Virus record (IMG/VR): IMGVR_UViG_3300034102_002101
Coordinates: 1-64,000 of that record
Length of the DNA stretch: 64,000 bases
Reading direction: 5' to 3' (one strand)
Source: a virus
The notes under the pieces: model-generated
Told to the model about the DNA's origin: nothing
What the model saw: the letters and a program-made list of their open reading frames with translations, nothing else
Database searches by the model: none
Shown: in pieces, positions 31,492 through 40,148 of the stretch
Numbering within the stretch: position 1 is the stretch's first letter
How the letters are laid out: each line of letters starts with the position of its first letter
Program-made: the position numbers and the translations under genes

Positions 31492-34400
31492 ATGGCAAGT
31501 AAACATATCTCAGATCTTATACAATTCTCTGGTTCCATTAGCGGTGATGAGTTAATGATGTTACAGGGGGGTAGCGCTACTAGAAGAGTTGCTCTCTCTG
31601 ATGTATATGCATCTGCTTCCATATCAGTTTCTACTTCCGCCTCTATAGCATCATTACAAGTTCAGATAGATGGTAAAGTTTCGTCTTCCAATTATAATAT
31701 AGATTCAAGCTCATTCTCAACTAGAATAACCAATGAAGAGACATCTTCCTCATTATATGTTATAGATTCTGGTTCATTATCTACGAGAACCACCGATTTA
31801 GAATCAACTGCTTCCGTATTTGTATTGACATCTGCTTCTCTACAAAGGTACAACGTAGATTCTGGTTCATTATCTACGAGAACCACCGATTTAGAATCAA
31901 CTGCTTCCGTATTTGTATTGACATCTGCTTCTCTACAAAGGTACAACGTAGATTCTGGTTCATTTGATAGTAATATTGGCACTAGACTACTTACTTCTGT
32001 TTATACAACGGATTCAGCATCATTTACGGGTAGAATAACAGTACTGGAAGAAGCTACGGCTTCTATCGCAGAAACATTGTCTGGTTCGATTAATAATAAA
32101 GCAGTTACCCCCGCAGCAATGTTAATCGGTGGAAGTTTTCCGTCTAGTGGTAATGCCGGTAATATACAGATTTTGCGGGAACCAGTCGGATCTATTGTTG
32201 GAAATCGAAGGGGAACCGGATCTATTGATTTTCAACAATTCAGAGATATAAACACCCAAGTAGCATCCGGTTTATACTCTACTATCGGTGGTGGTAGTAC
32301 CAATACATCTTCTGGAAATTACTCATTCGTTGGTGGTGGTAGTAACAATACAGCTTCTGGTTATCGTTCATCTATTGTTGGTGGTCAGAACAATACAGCT
32401 TCTGGTAATCGTTCAATAGTTGGTGGTGGTAGTACCAATATAGCTTCTGGTAATCGTTCATTTGTTGGTGTTGGTCAGGACAATACATCTTCTGGAAATT
32501 ATTCGGCTATCGTTGGTGGTCAGAACAATATAGCTTCTAATACATATTCATCTGTTGTTGGTGGTCAGAACAATACAGCTTCTGGTAATCGTTCAATAGT
32601 TGGTGGTGGTAGTACCAATATAGCTTCTGGTAATCGTTCAATAGTTGGTGGTGGTAGTACCAATATAGCTTCTGGTGATCGTTCAATAGTTGTTGGTGGT
32701 GGTAACAATACAGCTTCTGGATATTATTCATTCGTTGGTAATGGTAGTAACAATACAGCTTCTGGTTATCGTTCATCTATTGTTGGTGGTGTTTTCAATA
32801 CAGCTTCTGGTTATCGGTCATTCGTTGGTGGTGGTGGTAACAATACAGCTTCTGGTTATTGGTCAATAGTTGTTGGGGGTCAGGGCCATACAGCTTCTGG
32901 ATCAAATTCATTCGTTGGTGGTGGTAGTACCAATACAGCTTCTGGTTATTGGTCAATAGTTGGTGGTGGTAGTTCCAATACATCTTCTGGATCAAATTCA
33001 TTCGTTGGTGGTGGTAGTTCCAATACATCTTCTGGTACATATTCATTCGTTGGTGGTGGATTTGGTGATGTGGCTTCTGGAAATTATTCAGCTATCGTTG
33101 GTGGTCAGAACAATATAGCTTCTGGTAGTCGTTCGTTTATTGGTGGTGGTAGTTCCAATATAGCTTCTACATATTCATCTGTTGTTGGTGGTCAAAGCAA
33201 TATAGCTTCTGGATCAAATTCATTCGTTGGTGGTGGTAGTTCCAGTATAGCTTCTACATATTCATCTGTTGTTGGTGGTCAAAGCAATACAGCTTCTGGA
33301 AATTATTCATCTATTGTTGGTGGTCAAAGCAATACAGCTTCTGGAAATTATTCATCTGTTGTTGGTGGCATCTCCAATACAGCTTCTGGATCAAATTCAT
33401 TCGTTGGTGGTGGACTGTCCAATACAGCTTCTGGTTATCGGTCATTCGTTGGTGGTGGTAGTTCCAATACAGCTTCTGGATCATATTCATCTGTTGGTGG
33501 TGGTAGTTCCAATACAGCTTCTGGATATTATTCAGCTATCGTTGGTGGTCTCTCCAATACATCTTCTAGATCAAATTCATTCGTTGGTGGTGGACTGTCC
33601 AATACAGCTTCTGGATCATATTCATTCGTTGGTGGTGGTAGTTACAATACATCTTCTGGCATAAATTCATTCGTCGGTGGTGGGTGGAGCAATATAGCTT
33701 CTGATGATCGTTCAATAGTTGGTGGTGGTAGTAACAATACAGCTTCTGGAAATTATTCATTCGTTGGTGGTGGGTGGTACAATACAGCTTCTGGTTATCG
33801 TTCATCTATTGTTGGTGGTGGTAGTACCAATACAGCTTCTGGTACATATTCATTCGTTGGTGGTGGTCAGAACAATATAGCTTCTAATACATATTCATCT
33901 GTTGTTGGGGGTCAGGCCAATACATCTTCTGGTTATTGGTCAATAGTTGGTGGTGGTCAGAACAATACAGCTTCTGGTTATCGGTCATTCGTTGGTGGTG
34001 GACTGCGCAATACAGCTTCTGGTTATTATTCATTCGTTGGTGGTGGTCAGGACAATATAGCTTCTACATATTCATCTGTTGTTGGTGGTAGTGCCAATAC
34101 ATCTTCTGGTTATTGGTCAATAGTTGTTGGTGGGTGGTACAATATAGCTTCTGGTTATCGGTCATTCGTTGGTAATGGTAGTTCCAATATAGCTTCTGGA
34201 TCAAATTCATTCGTTGGTGGTGGTAGTTCCAATACATCTTCTGGATATTATTCATTCGTTGGTAATGGTAGTAACAATACAGCTTCTGGTTATCGTTCAT
34301 CTATTGTTGGTGGACTGAACAATACAGCTTCTGGTTATCGGTCATTCGTTGGTAATGGTAGTTCCAATATAGCTTCTGGATCAAATTCATTCGTTGGTGG

Positions 34401-35088
34401 TGGTAGTTCCAATACATCTTCTGGTACATATTCATTCGTTGGTGGTGGATTTGGTGATGTGGCTTCTGGAAATTATTCAGCTATCGTTGGTGGTCAGAAC
34501 AATATAGCTTCTGGTAGTCGTTCGTTTATTGGTGGTGGTTCCGGAAGTATTGCTTCCGGCAATTTTTCTACTGTTGGTGGTGGTAGTAACAATATAGCTT
34601 CTGGTACGTATTCGTCTATTGTTGGTGGATATGGTGGTACAGCTACCAGACACGGACAAGAATCGTATTCCAGCGGTGCGTTCGGTCCTCCCGGCGATTC
34701 GCAGAGAGTGTCGTTTATATTAAGAAATAAAACAATTAACACAGCAACACCAACTACTTTATTCCTCGATGGGTCATTCAATAGATTAACCATTCCTACA
34801 GGTAAAGCTATGTCATTCCTAGCAAACATATCCGGTATAAACTCAACCGGAACTTCCGGTTCAATGTTTGTTCGACAGGGAATGATCAAAAATGTTGGTG
34901 GAACAACATCGCTAATAGGATCTGTGTCTGTTGTTGGCGTAGATATTGAAAGTAATGCTGCGACTGACGTAGACATTACCGCAGATGACTCCAACGATGC
35001 TCTACAAATTAATGTAACCGGTATTGACACCGAAGTTTGGAGATGGACCGCACACGTAAATGCAGTTGAAATAGGTTACGGAACGTAA
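31492..35088 (+). CDS. giant tail fibre with YadA-head-like GGG-NTASG repeats, 1198 aa
   Basis: The N-terminal module (MASKHISDLIQFSGSISGDELMMLQGG) is shared in pattern with four other fibres downstream. Residues about 60-150 contain an exact tandem duplication. Residues about 265-1045 are some 50 units of 14-16 residues (SFVGGGSNNTASGYR type), which fit the left-handed beta-roll of YadA-type adhesin heads. The last about 150 residues (VSFILRNKTINTATPTTLFL ...) form a beta-rich tip like that of the fibre at 36301. Probably a long trimeric receptor-binding fibre. Confidence 0.85.
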   Translation: MASKHISDLIQFSGSISGDELMMLQGGSATRRVALSDVYASASISVSTSASIASLQVQIDGKVSSSNYNIDSSSFSTRITNEETSSSLYVIDSGSLSTRTTDLESTASVFVLTSASLQRYNVDSGSLSTRTTDLESTASVFVLTSASLQRYNVDSGSFDSNIGTRLLTSVYTTDSASFTGRITVLEEATASIAETLSGSINNKAVTPAAMLIGGSFPSSGNAGNIQILREPVGSIVGNRRGTGSIDFQQFRDINTQVASGLYSTIGGGSTNTSSGNYSFVGGGSNNTASGYRSSIVGGQNNTASGNRSIVGGGSTNIASGNRSFVGVGQDNTSSGNYSAIVGGQNNIASNTYSSVVGGQNNTASGNRSIVGGGSTNIASGNRSIVGGGSTNIASGDRSIVVGGGNNTASGYYSFVGNGSNNTASGYRSSIVGGVFNTASGYRSFVGGGGNNTASGYWSIVVGGQGHTASGSNSFVGGGSTNTASGYWSIVGGGSSNTSSGSNSFVGGGSSNTSSGTYSFVGGGFGDVASGNYSAIVGGQNNIASGSRSFIGGGSSNIASTYSSVVGGQSNIASGSNSFVGGGSSSIASTYSSVVGGQSNTASGNYSSIVGGQSNTASGNYSSVVGGISNTASGSNSFVGGGLSNTASGYRSFVGGGSSNTASGSYSSVGGGSSNTASGYYSAIVGGLSNTSSRSNSFVGGGLSNTASGSYSFVGGGSYNTSSGINSFVGGGWSNIASDDRSIVGGGSNNTASGNYSFVGGGWYNTASGYRSSIVGGGSTNTASGTYSFVGGGQNNIASNTYSSVVGGQANTSSGYWSIVGGGQNNTASGYRSFVGGGLRNTASGYYSFVGGGQDNIASTYSSVVGGSANTSSGYWSIVVGGWYNIASGYRSFVGNGSSNIASGSNSFVGGGSSNTSSGYYSFVGNGSNNTASGYRSSIVGGLNNTASGYRSFVGNGSSNIASGSNSFVGGGSSNTSSGTYSFVGGGFGDVASGNYSAIVGGQNNIASGSRSFIGGGSGSIASGNFSTVGGGSNNIASGTYSSIVGGYGGTATRHGQESYSSGAFGPPGDSQRVSFILRNKTINTATPTTLFLDGSFNRLTIPTGKAMSFLANISGINSTGTSGSMFVRQGMIKNVGGTTSLIGSVSVVGVDIESNAATDVDITADDSNDALQINVTGIDTEVWRWTAHVNAVEIGYGT
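31765..31950 (+). repeat. exact 93-base tandem duplication
   Basis: 31765-31857 and 31858-31950 are identical in sequence, encoding DSGSLSTRTTDLESTASV plus FVLTSASLQRYNV twice. A third partial copy begins at 31951. Perfect identity means a recent event. Confidence 0.9.
32276..34630 (+). repeat. array of about 50 short repeats (GGTGGTGGTAGT...AATACAGCTTCTGG)
   Basis: Degenerate units of about 42-48 bases share 'ggtggtggtagt', 'aatacagcttctgg' and 'tcattcgttgg'. Blocks such as 33000-33130 and 34390-34530 are near-identical over more than 100 bases, showing internal block duplication. The same unit is used in the gene at 36301. Confidence 0.85.
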
Positions 35089-35103
35089 TTCCTTTTTTAT
35101 AAC

Positions 35104-35131
35104 TTGACAGCGATATAAATTTCCGTATTAT
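35104..35131 (+). promoter_or_regulatory. sigma70-like promoter of the sulfotransferase gene
   Basis: TTGACA 35104-35109, 16 bases, TATTAT 35126-35131, start codon at 35142. The same box pair and spacing occur at 39890 and 57106. Confidence 0.6.
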
Positions 35132-35141
35132 TACCAAATAT

Positions 35142-35948
35142 ATGTTAAACAAAAAATTATATTGTGTATCTGGCCTACCAAGAGCAGGATCAACTTTACT
35201 AGTTAATATACTAGCACAAAACCCAAATTTCCATTGTTCAAAGAGTACATCTGGCTTACATGATGTACTCTTTGGAGTAAGAAATCAGTGGGATAATCTA
35301 ATTGAACATGCCGCAGAAATTGGTGGTGTGGATTATAACAAGTTACGTAGAGTGTTAAATTCAATCGTAGAATCCTATCACGATACCGATAAACCAGTTA
35401 TAATAGATAAAGGTAGAGGATATTTAAGTTTAGTAGAAATGATTGAGTTTATGGGAATCCAACCAAAAATATTGGTTCCGGTGAGAAATGTTACTGAAAT
35501 ATTGGCATCATTTGAAAAGTTGTGGAGGAAATCAACCGGACAATCCCAATGGAGCATAGAACAGGCTGATTATGTCCTATCCCAAACCGTGGCTGGTCGT
35601 TGTGAATTGTGGAGCAGAGCGGATCAAGTAGTAGGTCTGGCTTACAATAGATTAAAAGATGCTATACAAAGAAAACATGCGAGTAAGATGTTCTTTGTTG
35701 ATTTTGATAACTTAACCAATAATCCAGAGAAGGAAATGAACAGTATTTATGATTTCTTGGGAGAAAAGAAGTTCGCGCATGATTTCAATAATGTGGAACA
35801 ATATACCGCAGAAGATGATGTTGGTGTCCATAAAATTCCGAATTTACATACCATATCAAGAACAGTAAAACCATTACCAAAAGTGGCAAGACAAATTTTA
35901 GGAGAAGAAACTTTCAGAAAATATGAAAATTCTGAATTTTGGCGATAA
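35142..35948 (+). CDS. sulfotransferase, 268 aa
   Basis: YCVSGLPRAGSTLLVNIL (residues 7-24) is the 5'-phosphosulfate-binding loop of PAPS-dependent sulfotransferases. ILVPVRNVTEILASFEKLW near residue 108 matches the 3'-phosphate-binding motif region (VRNP...SF), and MFFVDFDNLTNNPEKEMNSI is the typical late segment. The enzyme moves sulfate from PAPS to a hydroxyl or amine, often on a sugar or peptide. Its own sigma70-like promoter and its place between fibre genes suggest modification of host surface glycans or of fibre-bound sugars (inferred). Confidence 0.88.
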   Translation: MLNKKLYCVSGLPRAGSTLLVNILAQNPNFHCSKSTSGLHDVLFGVRNQWDNLIEHAAEIGGVDYNKLRRVLNSIVESYHDTDKPVIIDKGRGYLSLVEMIEFMGIQPKILVPVRNVTEILASFEKLWRKSTGQSQWSIEQADYVLSQTVAGRCELWSRADQVVGLAYNRLKDAIQRKHASKMFFVDFDNLTNNPEKEMNSIYDFLGEKKFAHDFNNVEQYTAEDDVGVHKIPNLHTISRTVKPLPKVARQILGEETFRKYENSEFWR

Positions 35949-35973
35949 TTATATATAAGAAAGAAAATAACAC

Positions 35974-36201
35974 ATGATTACATTAAATAGACCATTGGAA
36001 ACAGTAGTTCAGACAACTCAACAAATCTCGACAGTTACTGTCGATAGATATGTTGACTTACCATCACAGAAAGTTGTGAGAGCATTCATCACCGAACTCA
36101 ATAGACCAATAGAGTTATGGGTTGGTGATGCTTATGATGCGATTGGCGATTGGACTGCCGCGCAAGCGGAAGCCAGAGTAATCGAAGTATTGGAAGTATA
36201 A
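35974..36201 (+). CDS. hypothetical protein, 75 aa
   Basis: A small strand-rich protein (MITLNRPLETVVQTTQQIST ... ELNRPIELWVGDAYDAIGDW). The repeated LNRP motif suggests two similar halves. Followed by a strong terminator. Function unknown. Confidence 0.68.
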   Translation: MITLNRPLETVVQTTQQISTVTVDRYVDLPSQKVVRAFITELNRPIELWVGDAYDAIGDWTAAQAEARVIEVLEV

Positions 36202-36225
36202 TATAATAATAATATTATTATCATT

Positions 36226-36257
36226 ACCCAACATCACTAAAAGATGTTGGGTTTTTT
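36226..36257 (+). terminator. rho-independent terminator
   Basis: ACCCAACATC (36226-36235) pairs with GATGTTGGGT (36243-36252) around a 7-base loop, then a run of T. It ends the sulfotransferase unit. Just before it is an AT-only palindrome (ATAATAATATTATTAT) with no clear function. Confidence 0.88.
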
Positions 36258-36287
36258 GTTTTTATTGGTTGAAATATGAATAATCAC

Positions 36288-36296
36288 ATATTTATA
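36288..36296 (+). promoter_or_regulatory. late-type motif ATATTTATA before 36301
   Basis: ATATTTATA, four bases (GTTC), then ATG. It lies directly after a strong terminator, so it must carry the start signal for the next gene. Confidence 0.6.
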
Positions 36297-36300
36297 GTTC

Positions 36301-38619
36301 ATGGCAAATAAAAAGATTTCAGAATTGACGGAATTATCCTACGCAGGAATACATGATGACGATGTGTTGGTAATTATGGATGTTAACTCAGACGGAACTG
36401 GCTTATCTGAGACAAAGAAATCTAGGATGGTAGAATTGGCTGGATATTTTTTTAGTCACTATTCTTCCGGTTCCGTTTCCATATATGCTTCCATCGATGA
36501 AGTTTTATCCGGTAGCATATCAAACAAAGCAGTTACGCCATCATCCATGTTAATTGGTGGGAGTTTCCCTTCCGATATTAATTCAGGAAATATACAAATT
36601 TTAAGAGAGAAAAGCGGATCGATCACTGGTAATACAAGAGGTATTGGTTCTGTTGACTTCCAGCAACTTAGAACCACCTCCAACCGTGTTGCTTCAGGAA
36701 TTTACTCTTCTATTGTAGGTGGGATGGATAACACATCTTCTGGAAATTATTCAGCTGTTGTTGGTGGTCAGAGCAATACAGCTTCAGGAGCTGCATCATT
36801 CGTTGGTGGTGGATTTGGTAATGTGGCTTCTGGTCTAACTTCATTCGTTGTTGGTGGTCGTCACAATACAGCTTCTGGATATGTTTCATTTATCGGTGGG
36901 GGTCAGGACAATATAGCTGGCGGTTTTTATTCGTTTGTTGGTGGTGGTAGTAACAATACAGCTTCTGGTTATCGTTCATCTATTGTTGGTGGTCGTCACA
37001 ATACAACTTCTGGATATTATTCATTTGTTGTTGGTGGTCTCTCCAATACATCTTCTGGAAATTATTCAGCTATCGTTGGTGGTCAAAGCAATACAGCTTC
37101 TGACTCAAATTCATTCGTTGGTGGTGGGTGGTACAATATAGCTTCTGGTAATCGTTCATTCGTTGGTGGTGGGTGGTACAATACAGCTTCTGGCAATCGT
37201 TCGTTTATTGGTGGCGGAATGAATAATACAGCTTCCGGTACGTATTCAACTGTTCCTGGTGGTAAGAACCATACATCTTCTGGAAATTATTCAAGTATTG
37301 CTGGTGGTCAGAACAATACATCTTCTGGAAATTATTCGGCTGTTGTTGGTGGTCAAAGCAATACAGCTTCTGGAAATTATTCGGCTGTTGTTGGTGGTAA
37401 TGACAATACAGCTTCTGGTATACGTTCATTCGTTGGTGTTGGAATGAATAATACAGCTTCTGGAAATTATTCAAGTATTGCTGGTGGTCAAAGCAATACA
37501 GCTTCTGGTATAACTTCATTCGTTGTTGGTGGTAGTACCAATATAGCTTCTGGTAATCGTTCATTTGTTGGTGTTGGTCAGGACAATACATCTTCTGGAA
37601 ATTATTCGGCTATCGTTGGTGGTCAGAACAATATAGCTTCTGGTATAAATTCATTCGTTGTTGGTGGACTGACCAATGTAGCTTCTGGTAATCGTTCATT
37701 CGTTGGTGTTGGAATGAATAATACAGCTTCTGGAAATTATTCATCTGTTGTTGGTGGTCAGAACAATGTGGCCACTGGATCAAATTCATTCGTTGTTGGT
37801 GGACTGAACAATGTAGCTTCTGGTAATCGTTCATTCGTTGGTGGCGGAATGAATAATACAGCTTCCGGTACGTATTCGTCTATTGTTGGTGGTCAGAACA
37901 ATATAGCTTCTGGTAGTCGTTCGTTTATTGGTGGTGGTAATGTCAATGCGGCTTCTGGTGTGTATTCAGTTATCGTTGGTGGACTGAACAATACGGCTTC
38001 TGGAAATTATTCGATCACTGCTGGTGGTAGGTACAATGTAGCTTCTGGTAGTCGTTCCTCCGTTGGTGGCGGAATGAATAATACAGCTTCCGGTGATCGT
38101 TCGTTTATTGGTGGTGGAATGAATAATACAGCTTCCGGTACGTATTCGTCTATTGTTGGTGGATCTGGTGGTATAGCTGCCAGATATGGGATGAGTGTTA
38201 TATCTAGTGGGTATTTTTCTTCTGTAGGTGACGCTCAGGCGGGTAGTATGATATTGAGGAATATAACTACGAATGCCACACTTACAGAGATGTTCTCGAA
38301 TGGCTCTTCTCAGGTATTTTTCCTGATTGATAATGAAACAATAGGGTTTGATGCTCAAGTAGTTGGTAGAAGGACAGACATAAAAACAGAGAATTGTTAT
38401 TTTACTGTGTCCGGAATGATAACACGAGGAATTGGAAACGCTTCGGTTTCTGTGGTCGGCTCACCAGTTATTACTGTCATTACGAGACCAAACACAAATT
38501 GGTCCGTTTCGGTAGACGCAAATACGTCAAACGGCAGTTTACGTTTTAGGGTCACTGGTGAGACAGGAAAAACTATTAATTGGGTATCGAGTATTAGATT
38601 CACAGAAATCGTCGGGTAA
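36301..38619 (+). CDS. tail fibre with YadA-head-like repeats, 772 aa
   Basis: The N-terminal module is MANKKISELTELSYAGIHDDDVL. Residues about 75-140 (ISNKAVTPSSMLIGGSFP, GNIQILREKSGSITGN, SVDFQQL) are homologous to the same region in the fibre at 31492. A repeat body of about 30-33 GGG-NTASG units follows (about 140-625). The tip (about 640-772) shares its start (SMILRNITTNATLTEMFSNGS) with the other fibre. The two are paralogues differing mainly in repeat number and tip sequence, suggesting parallel or alternative receptor-binding fibres. Confidence 0.84.
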   Translation: MANKKISELTELSYAGIHDDDVLVIMDVNSDGTGLSETKKSRMVELAGYFFSHYSSGSVSIYASIDEVLSGSISNKAVTPSSMLIGGSFPSDINSGNIQILREKSGSITGNTRGIGSVDFQQLRTTSNRVASGIYSSIVGGMDNTSSGNYSAVVGGQSNTASGAASFVGGGFGNVASGLTSFVVGGRHNTASGYVSFIGGGQDNIAGGFYSFVGGGSNNTASGYRSSIVGGRHNTTSGYYSFVVGGLSNTSSGNYSAIVGGQSNTASDSNSFVGGGWYNIASGNRSFVGGGWYNTASGNRSFIGGGMNNTASGTYSTVPGGKNHTSSGNYSSIAGGQNNTSSGNYSAVVGGQSNTASGNYSAVVGGNDNTASGIRSFVGVGMNNTASGNYSSIAGGQSNTASGITSFVVGGSTNIASGNRSFVGVGQDNTSSGNYSAIVGGQNNIASGINSFVVGGLTNVASGNRSFVGVGMNNTASGNYSSVVGGQNNVATGSNSFVVGGLNNVASGNRSFVGGGMNNTASGTYSSIVGGQNNIASGSRSFIGGGNVNAASGVYSVIVGGLNNTASGNYSITAGGRYNVASGSRSSVGGGMNNTASGDRSFIGGGMNNTASGTYSSIVGGSGGIAARYGMSVISSGYFSSVGDAQAGSMILRNITTNATLTEMFSNGSSQVFFLIDNETIGFDAQVVGRRTDIKTENCYFTVSGMITRGIGNASVSVVGSPVITVITRPNTNWSVSVDANTSNGSLRFRVTGETGKTINWVSSIRFTEIVG
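36700..38170 (+). repeat. second array of GGG-NTASG coding repeats
   Basis: Same unit as in 32276-34630. Several blocks (for instance around 37560-37640) are nearly identical to blocks in the first array, which points to exchange between the two genes. Confidence 0.82.
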
Positions 38620-38621
38620 TA

Positions 38622-38630
38622 ATATTTATA
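38622..38630 (+). promoter_or_regulatory. late-type motif ATATTTATA before 38635
   Basis: ATATTTATA, four bases (CTTT), then ATG; exactly the layout at 31479 and 36288. Confidence 0.55.
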
Positions 38631-38634
38631 CTTT

Positions 38635-39672
38635 ATGGCAAACCAAAAAATAACAGATTTACGTAGCTTAAATTTAGACACGGTATCTAATGAAGACCTA
38701 ATACCTATTGTTGATGTGTCCGAAAATACTTCACCTACGGGAGAATTAAAGAAGATCAGCGTAAACCAATTTACTCTTGCTCTATCCAATAGAGTTGGTG
38801 CTGGTATAGATGATAAGATAAGTTTATACACATCCAATAACTTTATACCAATCGCACAAAAAGGTGTGGCAGAAGGTGTAGCTCCTCTTAACACATTAAA
38901 CAAAATAGATGATATATATATAAATTTTCCAGCTGGTGCGGTTTCTTCGATATTTGGTAGGGGTGGTGTAGTTACAGCAAACGTAAATGATTATTCTGGA
39001 TCTTATTTACTAAAAACAGGTGACACTATATTAGGACCATTAAATGTTCCAATTACTCCAACACAACCTAGCCAATCGGTGTCAAAACAATACCTTGATG
39101 TTATTAGTTCGTCGATAAATAATAGAATTACAAGTGTAAGTTCGTCATTATCAACTAGGGTTGATAATGTAACATTTTCGGTAATTTCTGCTATATACCC
39201 AATTGGATCATTGTATAGTTCAACTATCAGTACTAATCCATCGGTGACACTCGGTGTTGGTACTTGGGTGACATTCGGTGCTGGTAAAGTACAAGTAGGT
39301 TTTAATGCTGCGGAGACCGAATTCAATACAGCAGAAGCAACTGGTGGAGAGAAGGTACATACGTTATTATCCACGGAAATGCCGTCCCATTTCCATCCTA
39401 CACCAACATTTACAGGAACTACTAATGCTGTTGTTGATCATATGCATACAGTACCTGGGCAACTTATTAACGGCGATGCTCCACTTACTGCTGGTGCTGC
39501 CGGTGCTGGTGGTGGAAATTTATCGGTAAATCAACAATATACCGGTCCCGCTGGCGCTCATTCGCATACAGTTACGGTAAATGCGAGTAACACATTGCCT
39601 ACCGGTGGTAGTTTAGCACATAATAATTTGCAACCATATATCGTTGTGTATATGTGGAAAAGAACGGCATAA
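38635..39672 (+). CDS. tail fibre with collar-type metal-binding tip, 345 aa
   Basis: The N-terminal module is MANQKITDLRSLNLDTVSNEDLIPIVDVS. A short linker is followed by a C-terminal half with the phage tail-collar/short-tail-fibre signature: AIYPIGSLYSS, GTWVTFGAGKVQVGFN, MPSHFHPTPTF, VDHMHTVPG, AHSHTVTV and NNLQPYIVVYMWKRT. In T4 gp12-type tips the paired histidines coordinate metal along the trimer axis. Likely a receptor-binding short fibre. Confidence 0.85.
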   Translation: MANQKITDLRSLNLDTVSNEDLIPIVDVSENTSPTGELKKISVNQFTLALSNRVGAGIDDKISLYTSNNFIPIAQKGVAEGVAPLNTLNKIDDIYINFPAGAVSSIFGRGGVVTANVNDYSGSYLLKTGDTILGPLNVPITPTQPSQSVSKQYLDVISSSINNRITSVSSSLSTRVDNVTFSVISAIYPIGSLYSSTISTNPSVTLGVGTWVTFGAGKVQVGFNAAETEFNTAEATGGEKVHTLLSTEMPSHFHPTPTFTGTTNAVVDHMHTVPGQLINGDAPLTAGAAGAGGGNLSVNQQYTGPAGAHSHTVTVNASNTLPTGGSLAHNNLQPYIVVYMWKRTA

Positions 39673-39673
39673 T

Positions 39674-39835
39674 ATGATTAAAAGATTCATATGCTGCGAC
39701 GGTACGATTCCTCCTTCTGGTTTTATAAAATGCTGGATATGGTCATTATTTGGCAATGTTCAGGATGGTTATATTGGCGATTCATCATGGAATCCATCGA
39801 GGACAGATTCTGTTTGGATTAGAATAAAATGGTGA
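39674..39835 (+). CDS. small Trp/Cys-rich protein, 53 aa
   Basis: ATG at 39674 immediately after the fibre stop; MIKRFICCDGTIPPSGFIKCW, ending SVWIRIKW. Compact and aromatic, probably a minor structural or accessory protein. No family recognised. Confidence 0.58.
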   Translation: MIKRFICCDGTIPPSGFIKCWIWSLFGNVQDGYIGDSSWNPSRTDSVWIRIKW

Positions 39836-39889
39836 CGCAGAAATCCATTACTTTCATACTTTAGACTAACGGTAAATTCTAAAAAGTAA

Positions 39890-39917
39890 TTGACAATCTC
39901 AGACTTTTAACTATTAT
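39890..39917 (+). promoter_or_regulatory. sigma70-like promoter
   Basis: TTGACA 39890-39895, 16 bases, TATTAT 39912-39917, start codon at 39926. Confidence 0.6.
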
Positions 39918-39925
39918 TGTTGGAT

Positions 39926-40144
39926 ATGAAAATCCACAAAATAGAAATTTTGATAGTTGATACCGATGACGTAGGACAAGAAGAGATAACGGATATTTTA
40001 GAAAATACAAAGTATCCGAATCATTGTATATCTCCACAGGTAAAGAAGTTCACGACCAAAGAAATCGATTGGTCTGATGAGCATCCACTGAATTTACATG
40101 CTACTTCCGAACAAGAATACGAAAGAATGTTCAAATCGGAATAA
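39926..40144 (+). CDS. hypothetical protein, 72 aa
   Basis: The start at 39926 lies just after the -10 box; an upstream TTG inside the promoter is excluded. Alternating strand and helix (HKIEILIVDTDDVGQEEITDIL) suggests a ferredoxin-like small fold. Function unknown. Co-transcribed with the SLOG-like gene. Confidence 0.66.
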   Translation: MKIHKIEILIVDTDDVGQEEITDILENTKYPNHCISPQVKKFTTKEIDWSDEHPLNLHATSEQEYERMFKSE

Positions 40145-40148
40145 TATT

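Noticed and set aside
36198-36220. An AT-only palindrome before the terminator as a replication or protein-binding site
   Set aside because: Short AT palindromes are expected by chance here and it may simply extend the terminator region; no second copy was seen.
32537-37834. Many minus-strand frames in the fibre repeats rich in NYQKLYC / HHQRMN patterns
   Set aside because: They are shadows of the repeat DNA on the other strand, without starts or promoters.
32276-38170. A CRISPR array, because of regularly spaced short repeats
   Set aside because: The repeats are in frame, degenerate, continuous without unique spacers, and encode a beta-roll fibre.
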